A stretch of 56,433 nucleotides of DNA from Pedobacter sp. (GCA_025351765.1 JANXVH010000080.1:1-56433), one strand, 5' to 3'; counted from the stretch's first letter, positions 32,818 through 42,611 are shown. The notes: generated by a model from the letters alone, not told the origin. Made by a program: numbers and translations.

Positions 32818-33603
32818 ATGAACCCTTTAGTAACCATATTGATATGTTTGGCTGCGTGTTGCTTAATAATGGCTGCAGTTTGGTTATGGGCTACGCGAAT
32901 TACCAATGCGGGTGTGGTAGATGTTTTCTGGGCGTTTAATTTTCCTGTTGTTGCTGTACTATTATATTTTTTTGCTGATGGATTCGAGCAACGCAAACTG
33001 CTCATTTGCGTCATGGTGCTTATAGCAGGGTCTAGGCTGGGTATTCACCTCTGGCGAAGAGTTATTGGCCACCTGGACAAAGAGGAAGGCAGGTACGAAC
33101 AACTTAGAAAGGAATGGGCTCCTAATGAAGACTTTAAATTTTTCATGTTCTTCCAGTTTCAGGGGATTTCTAATGTATTACTGTCCGCACCTTTTTTTTT
33201 GATTGCTTTTAATAAAGAGCCACAAATTAATGTGTTGGAATATATTGCAGTAGGGATTTGGTTGGTTGCCGTTGTTGGAGAGGCAATGTCAGACTGGCAA
33301 CTTGACCATTTTAAAAAGGATCCAAAGAATAAAGGAGAGGTTTGTGACATTGGTTTGTGGAATTATTCAAGGCATCCCAATTACTTTTTCCAATCCTTAA
33401 TGTGGATCGCTTATTTTCTATTTGCATTAACTGCGCCACTTGGTTGGATTGCTGTGCTCAGTCCGGCTATAATCCTTTACCTGCTGTTTAAAGTTACCGG
33501 TATCCCTGCTACAGAAGAACAATCGTTAAGATCTAAAGGCGATAAATACCGTAAGTATCAGCAAACCACCAGTGTTTTTGTTCCCTGGTTTAAAAAGAGC
33601 TGA
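32818..33603 (+). CDS. DUF1295 (steroid 5-alpha-reductase-like) membrane enzyme
   Basis: The 261-residue protein has about six TM helices and C-terminal motifs LWNYSRHPNYFFQSLMW and EEQSLRSKGDKYRKYQQTTSVFVPW. These are hallmarks of DUF1295 and related NADPH-dependent reductases or isoprenylcysteine methyltransferase-like folds. It probably reduces an alkene or enone in a lipid. It is tightly packed within the lipid cluster. Confidence 0.9.
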   Translation: MNPLVTILICLAACCLIMAAVWLWATRITNAGVVDVFWAFNFPVVAVLLYFFADGFEQRKLLICVMVLIAGSRLGIHLWRRVIGHLDKEEGRYEQLRKEWAPNEDFKFFMFFQFQGISNVLLSAPFFLIAFNKEPQINVLEYIAVGIWLVAVVGEAMSDWQLDHFKKDPKNKGEVCDIGLWNYSRHPNYFFQSLMWIAYFLFALTAPLGWIAVLSPAIILYLLFKVTGIPATEEQSLRSKGDKYRKYQQTTSVFVPWFKKS

Positions 33604-33710
33604 AACTAAATCTTTATATTTAGGAAAAACGTATAGTTTATTATGCGTACATTATTTTTTGATCGCATGCAAATAATAACCTAAACTTACGATTTAAAAC
33701 TTCCAGCTAA

Positions 33711-34745
33711 ATGTGGTATGATTCTTTAATAGAACAAAATAAACTTCCTGATTTTATATTAAGACAAGGCATCAGAAAACTTTTAAAGCAGCGTTTAACA
33801 GACGAAACTTTATCTGATGTTGAATTGCAGCAAAATGCTTTTAATGATTTACTGGATGAGCTTAGGAATTCTCCCATTGCCATCAATACCGCTGATGCAA
33901 ATCAACAGCATTACGAAGTTCCAACTATATTTTATCAGTATTGCTTAGGTAAACATCTAAAATATTCTAGTGGATATTGGCGCGAAGGCGTTGCTGATAT
34001 TGATGCCTCAGAAGCTGACATGCTGGAGCTTACCTGTAACCGTGCGGAGTTGCAAAACGGACAAGACGTTTTAGAATTGGGCTGCGGATGGGGGTCATTA
34101 TCTCTTTTTATGTCGGCCAAATACCCCGGTAGTCGCTTTACCGTAGTTTCTAATTCTACCACGCAAAAGGCCTTTATAGATAATGCAGCAAGAGAAAGGG
34201 GTATTAGTAACCTTACCGTGATCACTGCAGATATGAATACTTTTCAGATCCTTCAGCAGTTCGACCGAGTGGTATCGGTAGAAATGTTTGAACACATGCG
34301 CAATTACAAGTTATTGCTAAGCAAAGTGGCTTCCTTTTTAAAAGAAGATGGTAAGCTGTTTGTTCACATTTTTACGCACAAAACCTTGGCCTACAAATTT
34401 GAGGTTAAGGATGAAACGGACTGGATGAGTAAATATTTTTTTACAGGAGGGATTATGCCTTCAAACCACTTACTGTTTTATTTTAATGATGACCTCAGGG
34501 TTGATCAGATGTGGGTAGTAAATGGAATGCATTATTCCAAAACATCAGAAGCCTGGTTAAGTAATATGGATGCGCATAAAAAAGAGATTATGCCTGTTTT
34601 TGAGCAAACTTATGGCAAAGATGACGCAGTTAAATGGTGGGTTTACTGGCGTTTATTTTACCTTTCATGTGCAGAGCTATTTGGTTATGATGAAGGGAAC
34701 GAGTGGATGGTTTGTCATTACCTGTTTAAAAAGAACGAACTGTAA
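33711..34745 (+). CDS. CFA-synthase-like SAM methyltransferase (copy 1)
   Basis: The 344-residue protein has SAM motif I VLELGCGWGSLSLFM, a YSSGYW motif upstream of it, and SVEMFEHMRNYKLLLSKV downstream, as in CFA synthases and their coclaurine-N-methyltransferase-like relatives. Lacking the N-terminal CFA domain, it is shorter than the second copy at 36804-38042. It methylates an unsaturated acyl chain or another small molecule. Its stop overlaps the next start (TAATG), so it is translationally coupled to the FAD enzyme. Confidence 0.88.
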   Translation: MWYDSLIEQNKLPDFILRQGIRKLLKQRLTDETLSDVELQQNAFNDLLDELRNSPIAINTADANQQHYEVPTIFYQYCLGKHLKYSSGYWREGVADIDASEADMLELTCNRAELQNGQDVLELGCGWGSLSLFMSAKYPGSRFTVVSNSTTQKAFIDNAARERGISNLTVITADMNTFQILQQFDRVVSVEMFEHMRNYKLLLSKVASFLKEDGKLFVHIFTHKTLAYKFEVKDETDWMSKYFFTGGIMPSNHLLFYFNDDLRVDQMWVVNGMHYSKTSEAWLSNMDAHKKEIMPVFEQTYGKDDAVKWWVYWRLFYLSCAELFGYDEGNEWMVCHYLFKKNEL

Positions 34746-35989
34746 TGGAGAAAGTAGCTGTTATAGGAACAGGTGTGGCAGGGATGGGTTGTGGCCATTT
34801 CCTGCATGAGAAATACGACCTTACATTTTATGAGGAATTGGACTACGTAGGTGGGCATACCAATACCGTAACGGTAGACGAAGATGGCCAGCCTGTTTAT
34901 ATCGATACTGGGTTTATGGTATTTAATTACCAGACTTATCCTAACTTGACTAAGCTATTTGATGAGATAAAAGCGCCTGTAAAAAAAACAGATATGTCGT
35001 TCAGCGTCCAGTATCTTCCGGATAATTTGGAGTATAGCGGATCAAGTATGAACCATCTTTTTGCACAGCGGCGCAATATTTTCAATCCTTCTTTTATTAA
35101 GATGCTGATGCAAATCAACCGTTTCAATAAGGAGAGCGTGGATATTTTAGACAAGCCTGAATATGCAAATTATTCAATAGGCAGATATATAAAGGATTTT
35201 GGCTATAGCCAGGATATGCTTTGGAAATACCTGATCCCGATGAGTTCTGCAGTATGGTCTACTCCAATGGAACAAATACTTGATTTTCCTGCGGTATCGC
35301 TAATCAGGTTTTTTAAAAATCACGGTTTCCTTGGTTTAGATAGCCAGCACCAATGGTTTACGTTGGATAAGGGTAGTCAGGCTTATAGAGCCTTGCTGAT
35401 AAAACCCTTTAAGGACAGAATACAGATTAATAAAAAAGCAATTGGCGTAAGCAGGATGGCCGATGGCAAAGTTAGCGTTAAACTAGCAGACGGTACAGAA
35501 CATGTTTACGATAAGGTAATAATGGCCTGTCATGCTGATCAATCCTATCGAATTGTAAACAGTAAGACTTCCAATGAAGAAAGATTGCTCTCCAAGTTTA
35601 AATATCAGCCAAATAAAGCAGTGTTACATACTGACGAGGCGCTTATGCCTAAAAAAAAATTGGCCTGGAGCAGTTGGAATTACAGGGTAGAAAAGAAAGG
35701 AACTGAATTAGTGCCCAGCACTATTTATTGGATGAACCAACTTCAGCAAGTTTCTAAAAAGAAGAACTACTTTGTATCCATTAATCCTTCAGAACAGTTA
35801 GATGCCAATAAAATTATTAAAACTATAGATTACGAGCATCCTTTGTTTGATGTACCCGCCATGCAGTCACAGAATGAGCTTCATCTGTTAAATCAGCATG
35901 GCCCTATCTATTATTGTGGTAGCTATTTTAAGTATGGCTTCCATGAAGATGCCTATGCAAGTGCCGTAGAATTATGTAAACTTTTGTAG
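34745..35989 (+). CDS. FAD-dependent amine-oxidase-like oxidoreductase
   Basis: The 414-residue protein has an N-terminal Rossmann motif (VAVIGTGVAGMGCGHFL) followed by YVGGHTNTV, and a C-terminal YYCGSYFKYGFHEDAYASAV that closes the FAD site. This is the group routinely found next to DUF1365 and CFA-type methyltransferases. In Rhodobacter such neighbours (the Ufa proteins) make methylated furan fatty acids, with desaturation of a methylated chain as the flavin step; a similar role is inferred here. Confidence 0.9.
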   Translation: MEKVAVIGTGVAGMGCGHFLHEKYDLTFYEELDYVGGHTNTVTVDEDGQPVYIDTGFMVFNYQTYPNLTKLFDEIKAPVKKTDMSFSVQYLPDNLEYSGSSMNHLFAQRRNIFNPSFIKMLMQINRFNKESVDILDKPEYANYSIGRYIKDFGYSQDMLWKYLIPMSSAVWSTPMEQILDFPAVSLIRFFKNHGFLGLDSQHQWFTLDKGSQAYRALLIKPFKDRIQINKKAIGVSRMADGKVSVKLADGTEHVYDKVIMACHADQSYRIVNSKTSNEERLLSKFKYQPNKAVLHTDEALMPKKKLAWSSWNYRVEKKGTELVPSTIYWMNQLQQVSKKKNYFVSINPSEQLDANKIIKTIDYEHPLFDVPAMQSQNELHLLNQHGPIYYCGSYFKYGFHEDAYASAVELCKLL

Positions 35990-35995
35990 TATAAT

Positions 35996-36802
35996 ATGAA
36001 CTCCTCGCTCTATATCTGCAAAGTAATGCACAACAGATTGTCGCCAAAGAAACATAGTTTTTGGTACAACGTATATATGTTTTATCTTGACCTGGATGAG
36101 ATAGCGCAATTGTCTGGCAAGCTAAAATGGTTCAGCTTTAATAAGTTCAATTTATTTAATTTCAGAAATAAAGACCATCTGCAGCTTCCAAAGGATAACC
36201 CTGACGCGATAAAGAGCGTACGGGAGCAACTTACCGAATATTTAATGGCTCATAATATAGTACTGGGTTTGGGGAGGGTAATGCTCTTAACAAACCTTTC
36301 TGTTTTGGGCTATAATTTTAATCCAGTATCCTTCTATTTTTGCTTTGATGAGGCCGGACAGCCTTTGTGTGCCGTGGTAGAGATCAGTAATACTTTCCAT
36401 GAAATGAAAATGTTTTTTATCGGCAAAGATGAGTTGGATAAAGACGCTTTCAGACAACGTGCCGACAAGTACTTTTATGTATCTCCGTTTATAGATTTGG
36501 ATACTTCTTTTGATTTTAACCTACATATTCCTGCTGAAAAACTGGATATCAGGATAGATGATTATGATAAAGAAGGTAATAGGTTCTTTTTGAGTACCCT
36601 AATAGGAGAAAGTAAAACGCTAAATGATAGAAATTTATTACGCTATTTCTTCTTGATACCTCTTATACCATTGAGGGTGATGTGGTTGATACACTGGCAG
36701 GCTTTTTTGCTATGGCGTAAAAAATTCTCTTTTCACAAAAAATCTGCAAACCAGATACTTCAAAAGGACGTATATAAACCATATAAACCGCAAACTAAGT
36801 AA
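35996..36802 (+). CDS. DUF1365 domain protein
   Basis: The 268-residue protein opens SLYICKVMHNRLSPKKHSFW and contains LTNLSVLGYNFNPVSFYFCF, the DUF1365 core signature, plus YFYVSPFIDLD. It has no clear TM segment except perhaps near residue 225. DUF1365 proteins are almost always encoded between the FAD enzyme and the CFA-type methyltransferase, exactly as here (six bases from one, one base from the other). The biochemical role is unproven; a part in oxidative lipid modification is inferred from synteny. Confidence 0.92.
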   Translation: MNSSLYICKVMHNRLSPKKHSFWYNVYMFYLDLDEIAQLSGKLKWFSFNKFNLFNFRNKDHLQLPKDNPDAIKSVREQLTEYLMAHNIVLGLGRVMLLTNLSVLGYNFNPVSFYFCFDEAGQPLCAVVEISNTFHEMKMFFIGKDELDKDAFRQRADKYFYVSPFIDLDTSFDFNLHIPAEKLDIRIDDYDKEGNRFFLSTLIGESKTLNDRNLLRYFFLIPLIPLRVMWLIHWQAFLLWRKKFSFHKKSANQILQKDVYKPYKPQTK

Positions 36803-36803
36803 T

Positions 36804-38042
36804 ATGCAAGCGTTAACAATAGCCAAAAAGAGGTCTGGCTTTTATGAAAATACCGTGATCCGCGCCCTTAGTAAAATGACTAAAGGCTGCCTGGAAGTAA
36901 CGCTTCCTGGCGGTGAATTTATTCAGATTGGTGATGAGCACGCTAAACTAAAAGCAGAAATCCATATCAGGTACGATGAATTCTTTAAGGCTTTGGTGCT
37001 TTATGGTGATATTGGTTTTGGTGAGGCCTATGTGGATGGTTTGTGGTATACGAATGATATTACTAAATTAATAAAATGGGTGCTTTTGAATGTAGACAAT
37101 GCGCCCTCTGTATCGGGTAGCAAAGGGAAAGTGCTTTCACTAAATTTGTTTAAATGGTTAAACCGGATCTACCATAATGGCAGATCCAACAGCATATCTG
37201 GGTCGCAGAAGAATATTTCTGAGCATTACGATTTGAGCAATGAGTTTTTTGCAACTTTCCTTGATTCTACGATGACTTACTCCAGCGGTTATTTTTTTAA
37301 GGAAGGGGTGTCTTTATTGGAATCACAGTATGCGAAATATCAACGCCTTTGTGATCAGCTTCATTTGCAAAAAACTGATCATGTATTGGAAATTGGTAGT
37401 GGATGGGGCGCGAATGCGATCTATATGGCCAAGAATTATGGTTGTAAGGTTACCTCTGTAACCATATCAATAGAGCAGCAGAAAATGGCTGCTGAGCGTG
37501 TGACAGCTGAAGGTTTAACTGATAAAGTACAGGTGATTATAATGGACTACCGCGATCTTACCGGTAAGTTTGATAAGATTGTATCCATTGAAATGCTGGA
37601 AGCTGTTGGGCATAATTATTATGAGGAATATTTTTCTAAAGTAAATAGTTTGCTTAAGCCTGATGGTATTTTTGCTTTCCAGGTGATAACTAGTCCTGAT
37701 TCTCGTTATGACAGCCTTCGTAAAGGCGTAGATTGGATTCAGAAACATATCTTCCCTGGATCGTTACTCCCATCTGTAGCAAAGATCAATCAATCCATCA
37801 ATAAGACCAGTGAACTTACTATGGTAGATTTGAAAGATCTAGGGTTAGATTATGCTAAAACTTTAAGGTTGTGGTATGAGCAGTTCAATCAGAATGTTGC
37901 GGAGATTAAGGAATTGGGTTATGATGATCGGTTTATTAGAAAATGGCGTTATTACTTTAATTATTGCGAAGCGGCATTTGAAATGAGGAACATCAATGTA
38001 ATGCAAATGGTGTATGCCAGGCCTAATAACACTGCAAGATAA
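36804..38042 (+). CDS. Cyclopropane-fatty-acyl-phospholipid synthase family protein (copy 2)
   Basis: At 412 residues this is a full-length CFA synthase family member. The N-terminal lipid-binding domain spans about residues 1-110 (VTLPGGEFIQIGDEHAKLKA). The SAM domain follows (HVLEIGSGWGANAIYMA, SIEMLEAVGHNYYEEYFSKV). The C-terminal part has FPGSLLPSVAKI and KWRYYFNYCEAAFEMRNINVMQMVYARP, both typical of CFA synthases. It would add a methylene or methyl group across a cis double bond of membrane lipids. It is the last gene of the cluster. Confidence 0.92.
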   Translation: MQALTIAKKRSGFYENTVIRALSKMTKGCLEVTLPGGEFIQIGDEHAKLKAEIHIRYDEFFKALVLYGDIGFGEAYVDGLWYTNDITKLIKWVLLNVDNAPSVSGSKGKVLSLNLFKWLNRIYHNGRSNSISGSQKNISEHYDLSNEFFATFLDSTMTYSSGYFFKEGVSLLESQYAKYQRLCDQLHLQKTDHVLEIGSGWGANAIYMAKNYGCKVTSVTISIEQQKMAAERVTAEGLTDKVQVIIMDYRDLTGKFDKIVSIEMLEAVGHNYYEEYFSKVNSLLKPDGIFAFQVITSPDSRYDSLRKGVDWIQKHIFPGSLLPSVAKINQSINKTSELTMVDLKDLGLDYAKTLRLWYEQFNQNVAEIKELGYDDRFIRKWRYYFNYCEAAFEMRNINVMQMVYARPNNTAR

Positions 38043-38085
38043 TTGAAGATTTTTTGCTAGGAAAAATTATGCATTCCTCTTCGAA

Positions 38086-38128
38086 GTCTGCATAATTGCG
38101 CAGAGAAAGCGCAATGACGCTAGGCCTT
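38086..38128 (+). repeat. REP-like hairpin element, left copy
   Basis: This 43-base element starts GTCTGCATAATTGCGC and ends CTAGGCCTT. It has an internal perfect hairpin (ATTGCGC / GCGCAAT, 7-base loop). It is repeated in inverted orientation at 38295-38337 with two mismatches. The palindromic core and size suggest a REP or MITE-end family. Confidence 0.7.
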
Positions 38129-38209
38129 CTCTTAGCAAGCATAATTTTTTATGTCGCAAAGTAAAGGAGGGGAGGGAGCTTGGTGGTAGGTTTTAATAAT
38201 ATTATTTTA

Positions 38210-38250
38210 AATCTAACAAGGGAAGCAAAATTTGCTTCCCTTATTAGATT
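38210..38250. terminator. Strong symmetrical hairpin, probable bidirectional terminator
   Basis: The stem is AATCTAA-C-AAGGGAAGC / GCTTCCCTT-A-TTAGATT, sixteen pairs with a single mismatch around an AAAATTT loop. T-rich sequence follows mainly on the minus side. It lies midway between the inverted repeat copies and between two converging genes. Confidence 0.75.
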
Positions 38251-38294
38251 ACTTATTTCGGAGCTGATCGGTAATAAAATATACCTTCTGTGAT

Positions 38295-38337
38295 AAGGCC
38301 TAGCTTCATTGCGCTTTTTCTGCGCAATTATGCAGAC
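38295..38337 (-). repeat. REP-like hairpin element, right copy (inverted)
   Basis: This is the reverse complement of the element at 38086-38128 with 41 of 43 bases identical by eye. The internal hairpin core is conserved. The two copies flank about 166 bases that contain the terminator hairpin and no ORF. Confidence 0.7.
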
Positions 38338-38365
38338 GTAGAACAGAACGGTTTATTTTTTACAA

Positions 38366-39730
38366 TTAGCTAGACGTCTTTTTGCTGCTCCAGCGCCTGC
38401 TTCCGCTATTAGGATTTCTTTTAGCACCACTTAGATTGGGTTGCCTTTCGGTCCTTTCTGGTCTTGCTCCATTTGGCTTAGAAGCACCCCCTCCGGCTGC
38501 TGGCCTTGCATTACGCTCAGGTCTTCCTCCTCTGGTAGGTTTCGCTTTACCGTTAGCTTTCGCTGCTGCAGCTCCGCTAAGTAAGCTTTGCCAGCTCATT
38601 GCAAAAGGATGATCTTCGGTAACAGGTATTTTTAGACCAATTAGCTTTTCAATATCATCCAGAAATTCTTTTTCTTCAGGATCGCAGAAAGAGAAGGCAG
38701 TTCCACTTAATCCTGCGCGACCAGTACGGCCAATTCTATGCACATAAGTTTCAGGAACATTAGGTAATTCGTAATTGATTACATGTGCCAGCTCATCAAC
38801 ATCAATACCACGGGCAGCGATGTCTGTGGCTACCAGGATACGTGTTATTTTAGCTTTGAAATTAGACAAAGCCCTTTGTCGCGCGTTCTGAGATTTATTG
38901 CCGTGTATTGCTTCTGCTTTTATACCAACTTTAATAAGATCCTTAACTATACGGTCAGAACCGTGTTTAGTCCGCGCAAAAACAAGTGCGGTTTCAATAG
39001 TCTTATCTTTTAAAAGGTGTAGTAATAAGTCTTTCTTGTCATTTTTTTCAACAAAAAAGATCTGTTGCTGTATTTTTTCAGCTGTTGATGATACTGGTGT
39101 AACTTCAACTTTTACAGGGTTTCTTAAAATAGTATCAGCAAGTGCTTGGATTTCTTTTGGCATAGTAGCCGAGAAAAACAAGGTCTGTCTAACCACAGGA
39201 AGCTTCAGGATTACTTTCTTAACATCATGAATAAAACCCATGTCCAGCATTCTGTCTGCTTCGTCAAGTACAAATATCTCTACATCCTTAAGGTTGATGA
39301 AACCTTGGTTCATTAGGTCTAAAAGGCGACCAGGAGTAGCAACCAGAATATCTACACCTCTTTGCAATGCATCAGTTTGTGCTTTCTGTCCAACTCCGCC
39401 AAAGATCACTAAATGACGGATTGGTAGGTTTTTACCATACGCTTTAAAGCTTTCTTCAATTTGTATGGCCAGTTCCCGTGTTGGTGTTAATACCAACGCC
39501 TTGATGGTTTTATGTACCTTGGTATTGCTATGAGGCTTACTTAATAACTGCAACATTGGAATTGCAAAGGCAGCAGTTTTACCGGTACCAGTTTGGGCAC
39601 AGCCTAAAAGATCTTTCTTTTGTAATATGCTCGGGATAGATTGTTCTTGTATTGGAGTTGGTTGTGTGTAACCTTCTGTTTGCAGCGCTTTTAAAATAGG
39701 CTCAATCAGGTTTAATTCTTCGAATAACAA
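38366..39730 (-). CDS. DEAD-box RNA helicase
   Basis: The 454-residue protein has all helicase motifs: Q motif (GYTQPTPIQEQSIP), Walker A AQTGTGKT, PTRELAIQ, DEAD (VLDEADRMLDMGF), SAT (FFSATMP), LVATDIAARGIDV and HRIGRTGRAG. A basic Arg/Gly/Asn-rich tail follows from about residue 395, and the protein resembles RhlE. The frame opens with TTG, which is probably the true start since no ATG precedes it. RhlE-type proteins remodel RNA in ribosome assembly, mRNA decay and cold adaptation. Confidence 0.95.
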   Translation of the reverse strand: MLFEELNLIEPILKALQTEGYTQPTPIQEQSIPSILQKKDLLGCAQTGTGKTAAFAIPMLQLLSKPHSNTKVHKTIKALVLTPTRELAIQIEESFKAYGKNLPIRHLVIFGGVGQKAQTDALQRGVDILVATPGRLLDLMNQGFINLKDVEIFVLDEADRMLDMGFIHDVKKVILKLPVVRQTLFFSATMPKEIQALADTILRNPVKVEVTPVSSTAEKIQQQIFFVEKNDKKDLLLHLLKDKTIETALVFARTKHGSDRIVKDLIKVGIKAEAIHGNKSQNARQRALSNFKAKITRILVATDIAARGIDVDELAHVINYELPNVPETYVHRIGRTGRAGLSGTAFSFCDPEEKEFLDDIEKLIGLKIPVTEDHPFAMSWQSLLSGAAAAKANGKAKPTRGGRPERNARPAAGGGASKPNGARPERTERQPNLSGAKRNPNSGSRRWSSKKTSS

Positions 39731-39836
39731 TTGTACGTGTATTTAATGTATAAAAAGAGCCTTAGTTTTTGCTCTGGGCACAAAGGTACGCAATACTTTC
39801 GGTTTTTGCTTTTCTGGCTTATTTATAGTTATATAC

Positions 39837-41192
39837 TTAACTTACAGGTAGTTTTGGTTCTTTAAACCGGCTAAAAAATAGTAATGCCAGCACACAAAGT
39901 ACAAAGCCTACTACCCCATTTAAACGCAGGCCGTAATCGTCTCCGGGATCTTTGCCATAAACTGTTAACATAGCAAATATGGCTATACCCATTGTTTGGC
40001 CTAGTTTAACAAAAAGATATTTAACGGCAAAGAACATTCCCTCATGGTTTTCGCCTGTCTCTACAGTGTCCTGTTGCGCTATATCTGCAAGTATTGCATT
40101 TGGCAAAATGCCTAAAGCCGCCAATGGAAAGGAGGCCATTATAACCAAAATCAGCATCTGCATTGCAGGTGGGAATGGAAGTTTACCAAGAAAATAGATG
40201 GTCACAAATATTAAACACAGCACTACAAAAGCCCATAACACTAAACTCTTTTTACCAAACTTTTTGGCGCCATAATTAATAAACGGGTAGAACAATAGCG
40301 AGAGCAGAACCATAACACCCATGAACTTTCCGCCATCAGAATCCGGCAGTTTCAGTAGTACAGTAACAAAGAACAATAACCCACTTGAAATGATACTTAG
40401 TGCGATGTAGTATGCAAAATCTGAAATCAGGTAATACTTGAAGTTCTTATTTCGAAATGTGTTTTTTATAGCCGGTAACAGCGCAATATGTGTGGGCTTA
40501 GCCTCTGTATATTCTTTTTCTTTTATAAAAATTACTGGCAGGATCATCACCAGCCCTGCAAAAACGCTTAATGTCCAGATGGTATATTGTAGCGCCAGCG
40601 ATCTATCTGCTACGCCAAAATAAGCCTGGATAAGATCTGTATAATTATTTACCAGTCCAGCTACAATCATACCTAGTACAAAACCAACCTGCTGATAGGT
40701 GGAGAGCTTAACTTTCTGTTCGGGTGTATGCGTAAGTTCCGCCAAAAGCGCATTATAAGGGATGATATAAGTGGTTACAGAAATAAAGAAACCTGCCAGT
40801 ACAAAGGTTAGCCACCATCCGTTCAGCACACTTTCGCCTTTTACTAGGGGGTAGAAGACTAAGGAACAAAAAATAACAGCTGGTAAGATGGCATATTGCA
40901 TAATGGGAATTCTGCGCCCCTTAGGATTTTTACTCCCGTCGCTCACCGATGCAATATAAGGGTCGTAAATGGCATCAAATAACCTACCCGAAGCCGCTAT
41001 AAGCGATAAGATATTAAAAGCGCCGAAAACCAACAATTGCGGAACAAGTGGTGTTAACCCGGAGTTGTTTGGCGGCAAATAAAAGTAGGGCAACATTACG
41101 ATGATGATATTACTCATCATACTCCAGCCCATCATACCTGATGCATACGCAATTTGTTTTCTTAATGGGAGCTGTTTTATTGGAATAATCAA
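39837..41192 (-). CDS. MFS transporter, GPH (sugar:cation symporter) type
   Basis: The 451-residue, 12-TM transporter begins with TTG overlapping the TGA stop of the upstream permease (TTGA), so the two are coupled. Motifs near the N-terminus (YASGMMGWSMM, FDAIYDPYIASVSDGSKNPKGRRIP) match the glycoside-pentoside-hexuronide family. The substrate is unknown, and sugar specificity cannot be asserted because the family also includes other solute carriers. Confidence 0.9.
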   Translation of the reverse strand: MIIPIKQLPLRKQIAYASGMMGWSMMSNIIIVMLPYFYLPPNNSGLTPLVPQLLVFGAFNILSLIAASGRLFDAIYDPYIASVSDGSKNPKGRRIPIMQYAILPAVIFCSLVFYPLVKGESVLNGWWLTFVLAGFFISVTTYIIPYNALLAELTHTPEQKVKLSTYQQVGFVLGMIVAGLVNNYTDLIQAYFGVADRSLALQYTIWTLSVFAGLVMILPVIFIKEKEYTEAKPTHIALLPAIKNTFRNKNFKYYLISDFAYYIALSIISSGLLFFVTVLLKLPDSDGGKFMGVMVLLSLLFYPFINYGAKKFGKKSLVLWAFVVLCLIFVTIYFLGKLPFPPAMQMLILVIMASFPLAALGILPNAILADIAQQDTVETGENHEGMFFAVKYLFVKLGQTMGIAIFAMLTVYGKDPGDDYGLRLNGVVGFVLCVLALLFFSRFKEPKLPVS

Positions 41193-42544
41193 ATTGAATG
41201 CTTTGCTTTAGTTTTATTAAAAAAACGATTGATAAAATATATAATAATAAAGGCAACAAAAATGAGCAAACCATTTATGGCGGCTTTAGGGTCGTCACTA
41301 TAAATACTTACCGCCACAAATAAGTAAGCTGCAATAAAAATAAGAGGTAATAAGGGATATAATTTCATCGTAAAAATGGTCGTTTTATCCAGATGAGCGG
41401 TACGTTTCCTTAGCATAAAAATAGTGGCAACAGAGGTGGCCATACCAATACAATCTAAAAAGATGGTATAATTCAAAATCTTATCAAATGTTTGCGCGTA
41501 AAATAGCGTAAGAATGGCAATAATGGCAAACACAGTAAGGCTAACATACATTACATCTGTTTTCTTGCTTTTTTTAATGAATATAGCGGGGAGTGCTTTT
41601 TCTTCGCCCATGGCATACATAGCCCTTGGGTTGCTGAGTAGATTTACATTTACATAGCCCAATACAGAAAGATAGATCAACCCAGATAATAAAGTAAAAC
41701 CTACTGGTCCGAATATTTTGCCCGCAAGTATTGCTGCGATGCTTTCTGATGACTTAAGCTGTTCAAAACCAATTACGTTTACATACGCATAATTGATAGC
41801 GAGATATAAGGTAATGATAATTGCCAGTCCGATAATGATGCCGCGTGGCAGGATCCTTTTAGCATTTTTAATCTCGCCCCCAAAATTAATGGTTTGCTGA
41901 TATCCACCAAAAGTAAAGGAGATGGCAATGAGGCATACGCCTAATGCCTTTCCATAGTCGAACCAATTGGCTGCAAGTCCGGTTGCCGTTTTAAAAACCG
42001 GCGCAGCAGTTTCAGATCCTGCACCAACGAATACGGCACCGATTAGCGTGATCACCATAAGCATTTTAATGATGGAAAGTACATTTTGTGTTTTAGAGCT
42101 TACCCTCAATCCAAAGAGGTTTAGGAAGTAAAACAAAAGGATGGTTATGGCAGCAATAATGATCCGCCAGGTCTCCGTCTGCATTTCTAGCGGTAAAATT
42201 ACTTTGCTGAAATATTCGGCGCCGATTAGCGCTACCCCTGCTACAGACCCAGCATTAGAAACTACAATAATGCAGTTGATGGCGAAGGCAATTGAGGGGT
42301 GGTAAAATTCTGAGAAGATCCTGTAATAACCCCCGGTTATGGGAAAGCGGGAACCGATCTCCGCATACGATAAAGCACCACATAAAGCGATGAAACCACC
42401 AACAATCCAAGCCAGGAAAAAAAGCTCCGGAATTTGTGCCGCCTTGGCAACATTAACTGGGGTCCTGAATATTCCCATACCAATTACCAGGCTAACAACT
42501 ATCATAGACAAGTCGAAAAGAGAAAGCTGTTTTTTTGATTCCAT
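41189..42544 (-). CDS. APC superfamily amino acid permease
   Basis: I start at the ATG at 42544 (MESKKQLSLFDL) rather than further upstream, where the added residues look non-coding and overlap the parE promoter. The 452-residue protein has about 12 TM helices, with family motifs VSLVIGMGIFRTPVNVA and SFTFGGYQQTINFGGEI. It is likely to carry an amino acid or exchange amino acids. It overlaps the downstream MFS gene by four bases, suggesting a joint unit. The substrate is not predictable. Confidence 0.9.
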   Translation of the reverse strand: MESKKQLSLFDLSMIVVSLVIGMGIFRTPVNVAKAAQIPELFFLAWIVGGFIALCGALSYAEIGSRFPITGGYYRIFSEFYHPSIAFAINCIIVVSNAGSVAGVALIGAEYFSKVILPLEMQTETWRIIIAAITILLFYFLNLFGLRVSSKTQNVLSIIKMLMVITLIGAVFVGAGSETAAPVFKTATGLAANWFDYGKALGVCLIAISFTFGGYQQTINFGGEIKNAKRILPRGIIIGLAIIITLYLAINYAYVNVIGFEQLKSSESIAAILAGKIFGPVGFTLLSGLIYLSVLGYVNVNLLSNPRAMYAMGEEKALPAIFIKKSKKTDVMYVSLTVFAIIAILTLFYAQTFDKILNYTIFLDCIGMATSVATIFMLRKRTAHLDKTTIFTMKLYPLLPLIFIAAYLFVAVSIYSDDPKAAINGLLIFVAFIIIYFINRFFNKTKAKHSI

Positions 42545-42611
42545 GATTGTTGATCGGCGAACTAAATTAGAAAATATCCCCGTGAAATGTGTATTTGTTG
42601 AAACTTTGTAG

